NCBI RefSeq assembly: GCF_036520495.1
Contig: NZ_DATDJO010000036.1
Location: 62,001 to 126,000, forward strand
Length of the DNA stretch: 64,000 nucleotides
From: Steroidobacter sp036520495
Lineage (GTDB): Bacteria > Pseudomonadota > Gammaproteobacteria > Steroidobacterales > Steroidobacteraceae
Direction of reading: 5' to 3'
The notes beneath the pieces were generated by a model that did no database searches, was not told the DNA's origin, and saw only the letters and a program-made list of their open reading frames with translations. How positions within the stretch are numbered: position 1 is the stretch's first letter; every line of letters starts with the position of its first letter. Of the stretch, positions 52,862 through 62,536 are shown in pieces. The position numbers and the translations under genes were made by a program.

Positions 52862-55113
52862 AGTCTTCCCCACTTCAGCCGCAGCAGCCATTCGGCGGCG
52901 AGCAAGGCCAGCAACGTGAGGAAGACGATCGGCAGATTCCACAGCTCGAGTGTGCGGCGCTCGACGATGCCCGCGCGCGAGTACGGGATGGCGGCCGCGA
53001 GTTGCTCCAGATCGGCAAGCTGCCAGTAACGGCCGCCGGTCATCCCGGCAATGCGCGTGAGTACGGCGCGGTCCTGACGCGCACCGTAATGCTCGAGCAG
53101 TCCGTCGTTGCGTCGCACGTAAGCGGTCGCGGATTGCATGTCGCCATCGGGCGTGCGCGCCGTCATGTCCACCCGATACAGCCCGGTCGCAGGCGCATCG
53201 AAGCTGGCGACATAGCGGCCGGCACCGGCATCCGAGGGTTGCATGGGTACCCTGTAGGGTTCGTCGTGTTCGGGAGCAACCAGCAGTTCGACCTGCGCTG
53301 CGTCGATCGGTTCGAAGCGCGCATTGCGCAACTGCGCGTCCATACGCACCTGGCGCTCGTCGTCATAGACGGATTTCCCGCTGGCCAGCGCCGTGCGCGG
53401 CAGTGCGCCATCCGCCACGGCGTGCGCCAGCTGACGCCAGAAGAGTTCGTGCCGCTGATCGTCAGGTGCCAGGCGCATCTGCCAGCGCAACGTGCTGGCA
53501 GTGCCGAGCAGATAGGTGGCTCCCTGCCCGAATCGTTGCCAGACCAGGAGCGGCGCGGCCCCCTGCTCGGTCGTCGTTTCGAGCAGCACGATGGCGCCCG
53601 GCTTGAGCTTGCCCAGCGACTGGTAGTCCGCCAGCTTCGGCAGGGTTTGCCAGGCCTCGGCATTGCGCGTGGCGTCGGCATCGAGGCGCGTGATGGCGGA
53701 ATCCGCGGCATAAAGCGTGGGACGCACGGCAGCCGTCCGCTGGACGAAGCTTTGCGCCTGCTTCGACGGCAGATGCGTCGGCAATGTCTGCGCCAGCGCT
53801 GCCCGCTCCCAACCGCCTGCGGAGAGTCCATTGTTGCCTGCCAGCAGCAGCACGCTGCCGCCGCGCTGATCGACGAACTGTCGCAGCAACTGGTGCTGTT
53901 GCACGGACAGCGTCGCCGCATCGAAGCTGCCGATGATCACCGCGTCGTACGCGAACAGCTCCGCGGCATCGGTGGGAAATCCGCGCTGCAGTTCCGCACC
54001 GGAACGCACGCCCTGCCGGAAGTACTTGTTCGGGGTCGTGCGCACCATGCTGGTCAGATGCAGTGAGCGTTCCGGCTCGACGGCGCGTCGCAGGAATTTG
54101 TATTCCCAACGCGGCTCGCCTTCGACATACAGGATGCGACGGCGCTCCGCCGGCACGTCGAGCACGTGCGAACGCGAGTTGTTGACCAGGTCGCGCTCGC
54201 CTTCCAGGGCATCGAGCGTGAAGCGCAGATCGTGCGTGCCGGGGTCGCCTACGGGAAATTCGATGCTGTGAGTGCTGACCGACGTCGTCGCCGGCAGCTG
54301 CAGCACTTCGGCCGCCAGCAGCTTGTCGTGATCGTAGACCCGCAGACGCGTGCTGCCGGCGGCGTCATGGCGTACCCGCACCGCTGCGGTGACGGTCGCG
54401 CCCGCCGGAGCCACGCGCGCGACTCGTACCTGTTCCAGTTCCAGATCATCCGGGATGGTCTCCGCACCCACGCCGACGGTGTGCACCGGCACACCGAAGG
54501 AAGCGATTTCCGCCAACCGTTCTTCGCTGAGCGTCTCGCCGTTGTCGACGCCATCACTCAGCAACACGATGCCGGCGAGCGGTACGCTGCTCGCGGTCTG
54601 CAACAATTGCACCAGCGAATCGCCGATGCGTGTCTGCGTCCCGGGCGGCGGCATGGCATCGAGCGACGACAGGGATTCCGCGCGCGATGAAAAACTGAAC
54701 AGTCGCACTTCGAAACTCTGCTGCAGGGAGTTCAATGCCGACGATTGCAGGGCCGACACGGCGTGCTGCAGACGCGACTGCGGCCTGGCTGCATCGGGTC
54801 GGTCGTCTAGCGCCATGCTGGCGGACGTGTCGAGGGCGACGGCCAGGACGTTCTCCCGATCGCGCACACGTTCGATATGCAGCACAGGACGCCAGGCCAG
54901 GCACAGCAGCAGGGTGATAAACAGCAGCTGCAGTGTGCCGAGGGTCAGCAGCCTGCTCGCACCGAGGCTGCGCCGGCGCAACAGGGTGAGGACGATCAGC
55001 GCGGCGGCGATCACGACACACACGGCGAGAGCCCAGCGCGACCATCCGTTTGCGAAGGCAAACGTGCCGGTTCGCCAGGCCCACTGCGGATGCGTGAACA
55101 GCAGCTCGAACAC
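52858..55113 (-). CDS. VWA/GATase-like membrane protein, first gene of the MoxR/Bat operon
   Basis: A 751-residue inner-membrane protein beginning with GTG at 55113. Two membrane helices (about residues 26-43 and 58-75) precede a von Willebrand A domain with the metal site ALDTSASM (Asp95). A beta-rich segment and a GATase-like segment (ILYVEGEPRWEYKFLRRAV, later GSVLLLAGNNGLSAGGW) follow, and the protein ends with a membrane helix, FLTLLALLAAEWLL. This domain order matches large VWA proteins of MoxR loci. It is the first gene in the coupled cluster and overlaps the caspase-fold gene as ATGA. Confidence 0.85.
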   Translation of the reverse strand: MFELLFTHPQWAWRTGTFAFANGWSRWALAVCVVIAAALIVLTLLRRRSLGASRLLTLGTLQLLFITLLLCLAWRPVLHIERVRDRENVLAVALDTSASMALDDRPDAARPQSRLQHAVSALQSSALNSLQQSFEVRLFSFSSRAESLSSLDAMPPPGTQTRIGDSLVQLLQTASSVPLAGIVLLSDGVDNGETLSEERLAEIASFGVPVHTVGVGAETIPDDLELEQVRVARVAPAGATVTAAVRVRHDAAGSTRLRVYDHDKLLAAEVLQLPATTSVSTHSIEFPVGDPGTHDLRFTLDALEGERDLVNNSRSHVLDVPAERRRILYVEGEPRWEYKFLRRAVEPERSLHLTSMVRTTPNKYFRQGVRSGAELQRGFPTDAAELFAYDAVIIGSFDAATLSVQQHQLLRQFVDQRGGSVLLLAGNNGLSAGGWERAALAQTLPTHLPSKQAQSFVQRTAAVRPTLYAADSAITRLDADATRNAEAWQTLPKLADYQSLGKLKPGAIVLLETTTEQGAAPLLVWQRFGQGATYLLGTASTLRWQMRLAPDDQRHELFWRQLAHAVADGALPRTALASGKSVYDDERQVRMDAQLRNARFEPIDAAQVELLVAPEHDEPYRVPMQPSDAGAGRYVASFDAPATGLYRVDMTARTPDGDMQSATAYVRRNDGLLEHYGARQDRAVLTRIAGMTGGRYWQLADLEQLAAAIPYSRAGIVERRTLELWNLPIVFLTLLALLAAEWLLRLKWGRL

Positions 55114-55167
55114 GACTCACTAATAGTTTATGGCCCGGGTTCAGGCAAGCACGGAAAATGCAAAGAT

Positions 55168-55243
55168 AAGGACCAGGAATGGCGTTGAAGGGTCCAGGCG
55201 TTACATTTGAAACGGAAGCTCCTGCTGATTCCTGTCCTGGAAC
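55168..55243. repeat. Degenerate inverted repeat, AGGACCAGGAAT type
   Basis: AAGGACCAGGAATGG near 55168 and GATTCCTGTCCTGG near 55228 are near-complements. This resembles the arms of other palindromic elements but is short and imperfect. It lies in the 233-bp spacer between the VWA gene and the encapsulated ferritin gene, which would contain the divergent promoters. Confidence 0.5.
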
Positions 55244-55346
55244 CTGGGGCCGAGGGCCTGCCCCGGAACCCCCTCCGCGCTCAATGCGTAGTGAGTTGAT
55301 GGACGCCGATAGGCGATCATGGCGAACGTAATCGGAGGATCCCGCG

Positions 55347-55721
55347 ATGGGCGCCAATAGTGCCGGACTGCATGAAGACGTCGAAAAACTACATCCGCAG
55401 ACCATCGACCGGCATCGGGCGGTGGCTTCGCTCATGGAGGAACTCGAGGCGATCGACTGGTACGACCAGCGCATCGACGCCGCGGACGACTTAGAACTGA
55501 AGGGCCTGCTGGCCCACAATCGGGACGAAGAAAAGGAACACGCGGCCATGGTGCTCGAATGGCTGCGACGCCACGACGGCAAGCTGGACCAGCATCTGCG
55601 CACTTATCTGTTCACGAACAAGCCGTTGCTGCAGATCGAGCATGCAGCCGAACATGGCGGCGCTGCCGACGGCGGCGGCGCGGATGACGGCTCACTTGGC
55701 ATCGGCAGCCTGCGCAGGTAG
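55347..55721 (+). CDS. Encapsulated ferritin-like protein (EncFtn)
   Basis: A 124-residue cargo ferroxidase of the encapsulin system. Its core closely resembles Rhodospirillum rubrum EncFtn: HRAVASLMEELEAIDWYDQR and LLAHNRDEEKEHAAMVLEWL. The metal ligands reported for that protein, Glu32, Glu62 and His65, fall at the same numbers here, as do Trp38 and Tyr39. The C-terminus GSLGIGSLRR is the classic encapsulin cargo-loading peptide, joined by a Gly/Ala/Asp-rich linker. It oxidises ferrous iron inside the shell. A GGAGG ribosome site lies upstream and the shell gene follows 18 bp later. Confidence 0.97.
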   Translation: MGANSAGLHEDVEKLHPQTIDRHRAVASLMEELEAIDWYDQRIDAADDLELKGLLAHNRDEEKEHAAMVLEWLRRHDGKLDQHLRTYLFTNKPLLQIEHAAEHGGAADGGGADDGSLGIGSLRR

Positions 55722-55739
55722 TACCACGGAGAATCCACA

Positions 55740-56558
55740 ATGAACGATCTGTTGCGCAATCAAGCGCCGATCTCTGGCGACGCCTGGAATGAGATCGATG
55801 CGGAAGCGACCCGCACACTGAAAGTGCTGTTGGCCGCGCGCCAGTTCGTGGACTTCAAAGGTCCGCTGGGCTGGCAGACGTCCGCCATCTCGCTGGGCCG
55901 CACCGAGAAATTGTCGCCGTCGCTGCAGGACGGTGTGGTCTCGCGCGTGCGCCAGGTCCTGCCGCTGGTGGAAATCCGCATTCCCTTCGAAGTACAACGC
56001 GAAGAGCTCGAGGCGATCGGGCGCGGCGCGCAGGATGCGGATCTCGACGCTGTGCGCAATGCCGCGCGCGCCGCCGCCATTGCCGAGGACCGCGCCATCT
56101 TCCAGGGCTACGAGGCCGCCGGCATCGAAGGCATCTTCGGCGCGAGCTCCGGTCAGAGCCTGACCATCCCCGAGTCCTTCGAGGCCTACCCCGACATCGT
56201 CGCCGAAGCGACCCATCGATTGCGCAGCGAGGGAGTGAACGGACCGTACGGCATCGCCCTCGGTCCACGCTGCTATACAGGGCTGACTCGCAGCACCTCA
56301 CGGGGCTATCCGGTCATCGATCATGTGCGTGAGTTGCTCGAGGGTCCGATCGTCTGGGCGCCCGCGGCCGACGGCGCCGTGGTCATGAGCATGCGCGGCG
56401 GCGATTTCGAACTGACGGTCGGGCAGGATTTCTCGATCGGCTACCTGGATCACACCAACAGTTCGGTCCTCCTGTACCTGCAGGAAAGCTTCACTTTCCG
56501 CGTGCTTTCGCCCGAAGCAGCGGTCCCACTGACTTATCCGCCCCGCACGCCGGGCTGA
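55740..56558 (+). CDS. Encapsulin nanocompartment shell protein
   Basis: A 272-residue HK97-fold protein of family 1 encapsulins (linocin/CFP29-like). The N-terminal helix MNDLLRNQAPISGDAWNEID, the segment RQFVDFKGPLGWQTSAISLG, and DRAIFQGYEAAGIEGIFGAS in the middle are diagnostic. It should assemble into a T=1 shell of 60 subunits. The cargo ferritin gene immediately upstream carries a matching targeting peptide, so the pair forms an iron-storage or iron-detoxifying compartment. It is not a phage capsid: no phage genes are nearby. Confidence 0.97.
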   Translation: MNDLLRNQAPISGDAWNEIDAEATRTLKVLLAARQFVDFKGPLGWQTSAISLGRTEKLSPSLQDGVVSRVRQVLPLVEIRIPFEVQREELEAIGRGAQDADLDAVRNAARAAAIAEDRAIFQGYEAAGIEGIFGASSGQSLTIPESFEAYPDIVAEATHRLRSEGVNGPYGIALGPRCYTGLTRSTSRGYPVIDHVRELLEGPIVWAPAADGAVVMSMRGGDFELTVGQDFSIGYLDHTNSSVLLYLQESFTFRVLSPEAAVPLTYPPRTPG

Positions 56559-56926
56559 CCAGGGTATATCTGACGCCTGCGCCAGGCCCTCTGCGGTAAC
56601 CGAACGATCGTCTGTCATGAATATTCGCGCTAATGCCTGCAGTGATCGCACTGTATAAGTGCGACGCTCGGGTGCGTGTGTTCGCAGCGTGAGCGGTAGC
56701 AGCGGGTTTACCTGCCCGGAAGGCTGAAAGCGGCCCGCGACGTCCACGGCACAGGAATTGCTATGTCTGAGCGGGGATCCGCTCAGCCGTGCATTGCCGA
56801 TGTCCGCGTTGTTTTTACGCGCATCGCGCCGCACGCCCCAGCCGGAGTTTTCTCATTCATCGACCTTCGTCGCAGCGTTCAGGCAGTCCTGTCGTCAGGC
56901 TGCGATTACCGCTTCCGACATCCTGT
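56559..56926. other. Spacer between encapsulin and LysR genes with one small dyad
   Basis: The 368-bp spacer has no credible gene. A perfect short dyad TGAGCGGGGATCCGCTCA (56768-56785) lies about 140 bp before the LysR start and could be a regulatory site or hairpin. No intrinsic terminator with a T-run is evident after the encapsulin gene. Confidence 0.5.
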
Positions 56927-57808
56927 ATGCGCCTACCGTCACTCAAATTTCTCAAGACCTTCCAGGTCGCCGCCGCGCGCCTCAGCTTCAAGTCGGCGGC
57001 CGAAGACCTGTTCATCACGCCCTCGGCGGTCAGTCATCAGATCAAGGCACTCGAAGAACAGCTTGGCGTGCCGCTGTTCGAACGCGGCCCGCATTCGCTC
57101 ACGCTGACGGAAGCCGGGCGTCAGTACCTGCAGCACCTGGACATGATGTTCACGCGCCTGGAGACGGTGACGGACCAACTGCGCATCCGTTACAGCCGCG
57201 GCGTCGTCCGTCTGCACATGCCACCGTTCTTCGCCACCGAACTGTTGTTGCCGAAGCTGCCGGCACTGCTGGAAGCGCAACCCGATACCGACATTCACAT
57301 CAACACCGCGCTGGCGCCGCTACAGACGCATCCGACGGATGCCGACGTGTCGATCGTGGTGAACGCAACCCCCGAAGGCGGCCTGGATTGCCACAAGCTG
57401 TTCTCACAGGCCTTCGTGCCGGCGTGTGCCCCGATGCTGCTGATGCGCAGCCCGATCAATACCGTTGCCGATCTCAACCAGCACACGCTGATCGTCCACG
57501 AGGCCCGCCGCGATGTGTGGGAACGCTGGGCCGATTCCATCGGCGTACGCCTGCGACCGAAGAAAGTCGTTCGCTTCGACACGATGCACGCGGCCGCGCA
57601 GGCAGCGGAACATGGCGTAGGCGTCGCACTGGTGTCCTCCCGACTCGGCAATGAGCGATTCTCGCAAGGCTCGCTCGTGCGCCTGTTCGACGCCGAACTG
57701 CAAACCGGCGAAAGCTACTACCTGCTGCTGCGCCGGGAAGACGCCTCGCGCCCCGATGTACAGGCGCTCACGCAATGGCTGCTCAATGAATTTCGTGTCG
57801 CGGCGTGA
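56927..57808 (+). CDS. LysR-family regulator, GcvA-like
   Basis: A 293-residue regulator. The start at 56927 (MRLPSLKFLKTFQVAAARLS) matches the GcvA subgroup; a longer open frame upstream is not conserved-looking. The helix-turn-helix is FKSAAEDLFITPSAVSHQIK and the linker helix ALEEQLGVPLFERGPHSLTL. The rest is the effector domain. Its nearest upstream gene is the encapsulin, on the same strand, and it may regulate a distant target. The effector is unknown. Confidence 0.92.
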   Translation: MRLPSLKFLKTFQVAAARLSFKSAAEDLFITPSAVSHQIKALEEQLGVPLFERGPHSLTLTEAGRQYLQHLDMMFTRLETVTDQLRIRYSRGVVRLHMPPFFATELLLPKLPALLEAQPDTDIHINTALAPLQTHPTDADVSIVVNATPEGGLDCHKLFSQAFVPACAPMLLMRSPINTVADLNQHTLIVHEARRDVWERWADSIGVRLRPKKVVRFDTMHAAAQAAEHGVGVALVSSRLGNERFSQGSLVRLFDAELQTGESYYLLLRREDASRPDVQALTQWLLNEFRVAA

Positions 57809-57900
57809 GGGCGAGGCCACCTATCAGGCTGGCTGACTGATTTACGTGAGAGCGAACAGTGCGCCCTCCGCATTGACTCCGAGGAAGCTCCAAAAATCCC

Positions 57901-57967
57901 ACAGACTGTCCTTGAGTCAGTGCCATCAGGCTATGACCGATGGGAATCCCACGGGAAAGCCGGACCC
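57901..57967. repeat. GGGAATCCCACGGG-family repeat, near-identical to 33727-33792
   Basis: The sequence CAGACTGTCCTTGAGTCAGT, then TATGACCGATGGGAATCCCA and CGGGAAAGCCGGACCCA, repeats the 33.7-kb copy with few changes. The remaining gap to the next gene (57968-58273) contains no gene that I can support. Confidence 0.85.
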
Positions 57968-58273
57968 ATAACACGATCGAAGGCGGCAATTCAGCAGCCG
58001 TAGCGACACTGCGGAGCCTCCAGCCATTCGCTGGCAGCCCGCCACTGACAATTCATTGACGCTTTACTGACGTGAACATGAGCCGAAGTGATGCACGCGC
58101 GCAGAATTCTGCGTCATGCGGTGACATTCGCGTCTGCATCGTCCATCCGAACCATGCCGGGTGAGTGGAATTCACTCGAGCGTGAAATCATCTCGTTTGT
58201 CGCTCTGCAAGACGGTTCGTACATTGGCGCCGTCACATTTACCGCTTCGCACATCTGCGAGAGGAAATCCGCC

Positions 58274-58615
58274 ATGAACACCGTGTTTCGTCCCCGCGCT
58301 CTGATCGTTGCCGCACTGCTGCTCGCCTCGCCCGTGATCAGCCAGGCTTCGGAAGTCCAGGCGATGCAGGCCTGCATCAAGGCTTTCGTCAGCACCAGCC
58401 TGGAAGCGGATCGCGCCTACACCGTGAGGACCCGGGACTCCGTCGCGACGTCTCTCGACCATCAAGCGCGTTTGTACCGGATCCTGCTGACGGCGAAGGG
58501 CAAGCACAGCGGTGAACAAGTGGCCAAGGCCACCTGCGTCACCGATCGCAGCGGTGTCGTTCTGTCGTTCGACGGCAAGCCTGTCCGCAACGACGCGATC
58601 CTGAGCGCGCGCTGA
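58274..58615 (+). CDS. Small exported protein of unknown function
   Basis: A 113-residue protein that I do not recognise. The start at 58274 has a GAGAGGA ribosome site. A signal peptide MNTVFRPRALIVAALLLASP is followed by VISQASE. The mature part has two cysteines (one in MQACIKAF and one in KATCVTDR) that could pair, and a short beta-rich end. It is probably periplasmic. Confidence 0.7.
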   Translation: MNTVFRPRALIVAALLLASPVISQASEVQAMQACIKAFVSTSLEADRAYTVRTRDSVATSLDHQARLYRILLTAKGKHSGEQVAKATCVTDRSGVVLSFDGKPVRNDAILSAR

Positions 58616-58868
58616 TTGTTCGTGGACAGCCGGCGGTGGACACCGACCGGCTGTCGCGATGTCTGTAGCAGTTTCAGCTCTCACTCCGGGAAGTGCACTC
58701 CAAGCCAATCCCCCTGAGCCGAGTGCGGTAAGGACGCCGCTCCCGGAGTGATTTTTCTTCGCAGCAGTCCGCTGTCAGCGTCCACTGCGGACCGACGGGT
58801 CCGCACTGGCCATGGCGTGTGCACCCGTGCGACGATCCGTTCGACCGATCGGATCGATAAATTACAGA

Positions 58869-60890
58869 ATGAGATTTTTTCGCCGCTCCCTGATCGCGTT
58901 GGGGGTTGCAGCCACACTGCCCACGCTCATCTTCGCTGCCATCGGCGGGTTCTATTTTCTGCGCGCGGAGCGCCTGCAGGTGGAAACGGCGACACTTCGT
59001 CGCAGCGACACCATCGTCACGCTGAGCGACGCCACCCTGCAGGGCAATCTCAATGCTCTGCACGTGCTCTCGACGTCGGTCTACTTCGAGACGAACCACT
59101 GGTCGGAGTTCTACCCCCGCGTGCGACGAGTCTGGGAAGGCAACCCGCAGTGGGTGGCCGTGTACCTGTTCGACGCCAGCAGCGAAGAGCAACTGTTCGA
59201 TACGCGCCGTGCCTTCGGACCGCCGATCCAGACACGACTGCCGGGGACGGTAACGATCGAAACGCTGCGCGCAGCAATGCAACCTGTCATCGGGGGCGTC
59301 GTGACGGTTGGCGAACCCGTCGTGCACCTGTATCAACCGGTGCTGCGCGAAGGCCAGCTTCGCTATGTGATCGTCGCTGCTCTGCGCACCCAGATCTTTC
59401 AGGACATTCTGCTGGCTCAGGTGCCGCGCGACACCATTGCAGCGCTGGTGGACCGCCACGGCAACTTCGTCGCCCGCACGCGCGACTATCAGCAGCGGGT
59501 CGGAACGCCAGCCACCCGGTTCGTTCGCGATGCCCTCAAACACGGAGACGGCAAGTTCTACCGCGGCAGGACCTACGAAGGCTTCGAGAACTACACAGCG
59601 TTCCACGCCTCGGACTGGTCCGGGCTGTCGGCACACATTGCCGTTGCGTCGTCGCTCATCGATACGCCCAGGTCGTGGTCGTTCGCGGTGGTCGGCATCG
59701 CCGGCCTGGGTTGCCTGGCACTTGGTGGTCTCCTCGCTTCGCTCGTGCTGCGCGAGATGGCCGAACATCGACGCACGGAGGAAGGCCTGCGCCAGTCGCA
59801 GAAGATGGAAGCCGTCGGGCAGCTCACCGGCGGCATCGCACACGATTTCAACAACCTGCTGACCGCGGTCATCGGCAATCTCGACATGATCCGCACGCGC
59901 AGCGCCGACAACGAGCGGCTGCGGCAACTCGCGGACAATGCGCTGGAAGCCGCACAGCGCGGCGCCAAGCTGACATCGCAGCTGCTGGCGTTCTCGCGCA
60001 GCCAGCGCATGCATCTGGAGTCCGTGGATCTCGAGCAGCTGCTGAGAGGAATGAGCGCACTGCTGCTGCAGTCCACAGGAACCAGCATCGACGTGCAGAT
60101 CGATGTCGCGGCCGATGCACGTTTCGTCACCAGCGACCCCAACCAGCTCGAACTGGCGCTGCTGAATCTGGCGGTGAACGCGCGTGACGCCATGCCGGAT
60201 GGCGGCGTGCTGGCTATTTCGACGCAGGCAACAAGGCAGGCCCAGCGAGACTTCGTGGAGATTCGGGTCGCCGATTCCGGCGTCGGTATGAGCGAAGAAG
60301 TCTGCGCTCGCTCCATCGAGCCGTTCTTCACCACCAAGCAGGTTGGACAAGGCACGGGACTCGGTCTGTCGCAGGTCTATGGCGTCATCCGTGAGTCCGG
60401 CGGCTCGCTGCACATCGACAGCGCACCGGGTCAGGGCACCACGATTCATATGCTGCTGCCGGCGGCGGAGTCCATGGACGTTGCCATTGCCGCCGCACCG
60501 ACGCCATCGACTCCCGTCGTACTCGAAGGATCGGCAGAGGCGTCGGTCCTCGTCGCCGACGACGATCGGCAGGTGCGGCGCTTCATCGCAGCGTCGCTGC
60601 GCAATTTGCATTACCACGTCGTCGATGTGGATAGCGGAACCGCAGCGCTGTCGCAGCTGGAACAGCAGCGGTTCGATCTGCTGCTCGTCGACTTCGCCAT
60701 GCCCGGCATGAATGGCGCGCAAGTCGCGCACGCCGCCCGCGCCCGGCGACCGGATCTCAGGATCCTCATCGTTTCCGGCTACTCCGACAGCGCGGCGATC
60801 GAAACGGCGCTCGGCACGACGCCGCTGCTGCGCAAACCCTTCGACACAGCCGAACTCTCCGCCGCAGTGGCGGCCATTCTCAGCAACTAG
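58869..60890 (+). CDS. Hybrid sensor histidine kinase with receiver domain
   Basis: A 673-residue sensor. A membrane helix (residues about 9-31) precedes a periplasmic Cache-like domain (about 33-280) and a second helix near FAVVGIAGLGCLALGGLLAS. The kinase core has GQLTGGIAHDFNNLLTAVIG (His325), a HATPase domain with NLAVNARDAMPDGG and GTGLGLSQVYGVIRESGG, and a C-terminal receiver with Asp608 in LLLVDFAMPGMNG. It can thus relay phosphate to its own receiver. The start at 58869 follows no strong ribosome site; upstream codons are open but implausible. Confidence 0.93.
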   Translation: MRFFRRSLIALGVAATLPTLIFAAIGGFYFLRAERLQVETATLRRSDTIVTLSDATLQGNLNALHVLSTSVYFETNHWSEFYPRVRRVWEGNPQWVAVYLFDASSEEQLFDTRRAFGPPIQTRLPGTVTIETLRAAMQPVIGGVVTVGEPVVHLYQPVLREGQLRYVIVAALRTQIFQDILLAQVPRDTIAALVDRHGNFVARTRDYQQRVGTPATRFVRDALKHGDGKFYRGRTYEGFENYTAFHASDWSGLSAHIAVASSLIDTPRSWSFAVVGIAGLGCLALGGLLASLVLREMAEHRRTEEGLRQSQKMEAVGQLTGGIAHDFNNLLTAVIGNLDMIRTRSADNERLRQLADNALEAAQRGAKLTSQLLAFSRSQRMHLESVDLEQLLRGMSALLLQSTGTSIDVQIDVAADARFVTSDPNQLELALLNLAVNARDAMPDGGVLAISTQATRQAQRDFVEIRVADSGVGMSEEVCARSIEPFFTTKQVGQGTGLGLSQVYGVIRESGGSLHIDSAPGQGTTIHMLLPAAESMDVAIAAAPTPSTPVVLEGSAEASVLVADDDRQVRRFIAASLRNLHYHVVDVDSGTAALSQLEQQRFDLLLVDFAMPGMNGAQVAHAARARRPDLRILIVSGYSDSAAIETALGTTPLLRKPFDTAELSAAVAAILSN

Positions 60891-61000
60891 AACCTGTCTC
60901 TAGACTCGATCTGTCGTTTGTTCGGTTCGCCTTGAATCTTGCTATGTGATTTTTTGGGAAAAGATCCTTCGACATACGAACGGGGAGCCGGAGGCGCTTT

Positions 61001-61098
61001 GTATGGGGCCGACTTCAGTCGGACGTCCGCGAAACACCGCCTGTGACCGAGGCAATCCCGCAGGTACGCCGGTCACGTCCGGCTGAAGCCGGACCCAC
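61001..61098. repeat. Palindromic element, GTCCGGCTTCAGCCGGAC family
   Basis: GGGGCCGACTTCAGTCGGAC pairs with GTCCGGCTGAAGCCGGACCC, and a related GTGACCGAGGCAATCCCGCA lies between. It shares its inner hairpin with 33693-33714. The rest of 60891-61303 holds a perfect 14-bp palindrome GGCAGCGCGCTGCC (61109-61122) and no gene. Confidence 0.85.
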
Positions 61099-61303
61099 AA
61101 GGGAAAAGGCAGCGCGCTGCCCCCTGACGCTGTCCCTGGGAATCGTTTCGATGGGTAAACCATTGGGGATTTCCTCCGGTCACAAGTTCAACGCGAACGG
61201 ATTTGAATTTTGAGATAGGTTCTGTCGAATCGACGCTATGCAAGCGGTCGCGGCCGCGGCCTTGGTATCCTCGTCGCTCACTTTCCGTCACTGGTATCTG
61301 CCC

Positions 61304-61996
61304 ATGTCTTACACCCAGCGCGAATCCGCAGAATGTGTCGTGCTCGAACCGGCCGCGCCGGCCATCGCCGCCGTCATCTGGTTGCACGGTCTCGGCGCCG
61401 ACGGTTTCGACTTCGTACCCGTGGTGGATGAATTGAAGCTGCCCGCCACGTTGCCCGTGCGTTTCATCTTCCCGCATGCGCGGCCGCGGCCCGTCACCAT
61501 CAACAACGGCTACGTCATGCGCGCCTGGTACGACATCAAGCAGCTTGGCGGACGCAGCCCGGTCGAGGACGACGCCGGGATCCGCGAGTCGGCGCAGGTC
61601 GTGAACGATTACATCCAGCAGCAGAACGCGGCGGGTCTTCCCACGGCGCGTATCGTTGTCGCCGGCTTCTCGCAAGGCGGCGCCATTGCGCTCCACACCG
61701 GAGTACGTTGTCCGCAACGTCTCGCCGGCATCCTGGCACTGTCGACCTACCTGCCGTTGCAAAGCTCGGTCGCCGCGGAAGCTGCGCCAGCGAATCGCGA
61801 CGTACCCATCCTGATGTGTCACGGCACCTACGACCCCGTGGTGCCCGCCGCCATGGGCGTAGCGTCACGTGACGCGCTGCAACGTCTGGGCTACACCGTG
61901 GACTGGCGCACCTATCCGATGGAGCACTCGGTGAATGCGGAGGAGATTGCGGATGTGGCGTCGTGGATGGAGAAGTGGCTGACCGTTACCGGTTAG
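61304..61996 (+). CDS. Carboxylesterase / lysophospholipase-like alpha/beta hydrolase
   Basis: A 230-residue enzyme of the phospholipase/carboxylesterase family. The oxyanion-hole segment AAVIWLHGLGADGFDFVPVV is present, with the nucleophile Ser123 in VVAGFSQGGAIALHTG, Asp177 in HGTYDPVVP and His208 in YPMEHSVNAEE. The size and motif set fit the EstB/YpfH-like group that hydrolyses short acyl esters. The start at 61304 removes an unconserved 22-residue extension. It is probably cytoplasmic. Confidence 0.93.
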   Translation: MSYTQRESAECVVLEPAAPAIAAVIWLHGLGADGFDFVPVVDELKLPATLPVRFIFPHARPRPVTINNGYVMRAWYDIKQLGGRSPVEDDAGIRESAQVVNDYIQQQNAAGLPTARIVVAGFSQGGAIALHTGVRCPQRLAGILALSTYLPLQSSVAAEAAPANRDVPILMCHGTYDPVVPAAMGVASRDALQRLGYTVDWRTYPMEHSVNAEEIADVASWMEKWLTVTG

Positions 61997-62204
61997 ACAT
62001 TGATGAGTTGGTGGCCTCGACCGCAGACGTCGAGTCGCGATCCCGCCCCTCGCGCGCTTCTTGCGTCACCGGACATCACCATCGTGGCGCCATGGAGAAG
62101 CCAAAAATACCCTTGAGCCAGACCACACATCAGTGCCAGAAAGGAACCGCGGTGCGCTCTCCTTGATTATCCTTCGTCCGTTGTCGACAACTACTGGAGC
62201 CTCC

Positions 62205-62348
62205 ATGAATATCAGCCTGAGCATCGGTCCATTGGCCGCCCTGATCGCGGGCATTCTCATCCTGATCCTGCCGCGCCTGTTGAACTACATCGTCGCGATC
62301 TACCTGATCCTGATCGGTCTCGTCGGCCTGTTTGGCATGAGGTTGTGA
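62205..62348 (+). CDS. DUF3096 small membrane protein
   Basis: A 47-residue hydrophobic protein with the DUF3096 pattern: MNISLSIGPLAALIAGILIL, then ILPRLLNYIVAIYLILIGLV. Two membrane helices are predicted. The start has GGAG 6 bp upstream. The family is common and of unknown function. Confidence 0.88.
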   Translation: MNISLSIGPLAALIAGILILILPRLLNYIVAIYLILIGLVGLFGMRL

Positions 62349-62372
62349 GCTGCTGATACAGGACAGGAAAGA

Positions 62373-62465
62373 AAGCAGGTACACAAAGGAGCGCAAGGAA
62401 GAACACAGAAGAGCACGGGAGATTCCTCCTTTATCTTGCTTTGGGGCTCCTTTGTATATCTCCTT
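62373..62465. repeat. Palindromic element, ACACAAAGGAGC family
   Basis: The left arm AGGTACACAAAGGAGCGCAA pairs with TTGCTTTGGGGCTCCTTTGT plus ATATCT at most positions, with AAGAACACAGAAGAGCACGG in the loop. The arms are purine-rich with short near-repeats. It lies between the DUF3096 and DMT genes. Confidence 0.75.
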
Positions 62466-62536
62466 CCCGGTTCGGCGCCCTGCTACAGTCCTGACTGAAG
62501 CAGCGGTGTGATCGCCTACTGCGCCGGCCATTCTTC

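Noticed and set aside
55740..56558. Prophage capsid gene
   Set aside because: The HK97 fold is shared, but the sequence is encapsulin-like and the upstream ferritin carries a cargo peptide; no other phage genes are present.
58674..60731. 685-codon minus-strand frame opposite the hybrid kinase
   Set aside because: Shadow of conserved kinase and receiver codons; no recognisable domain.
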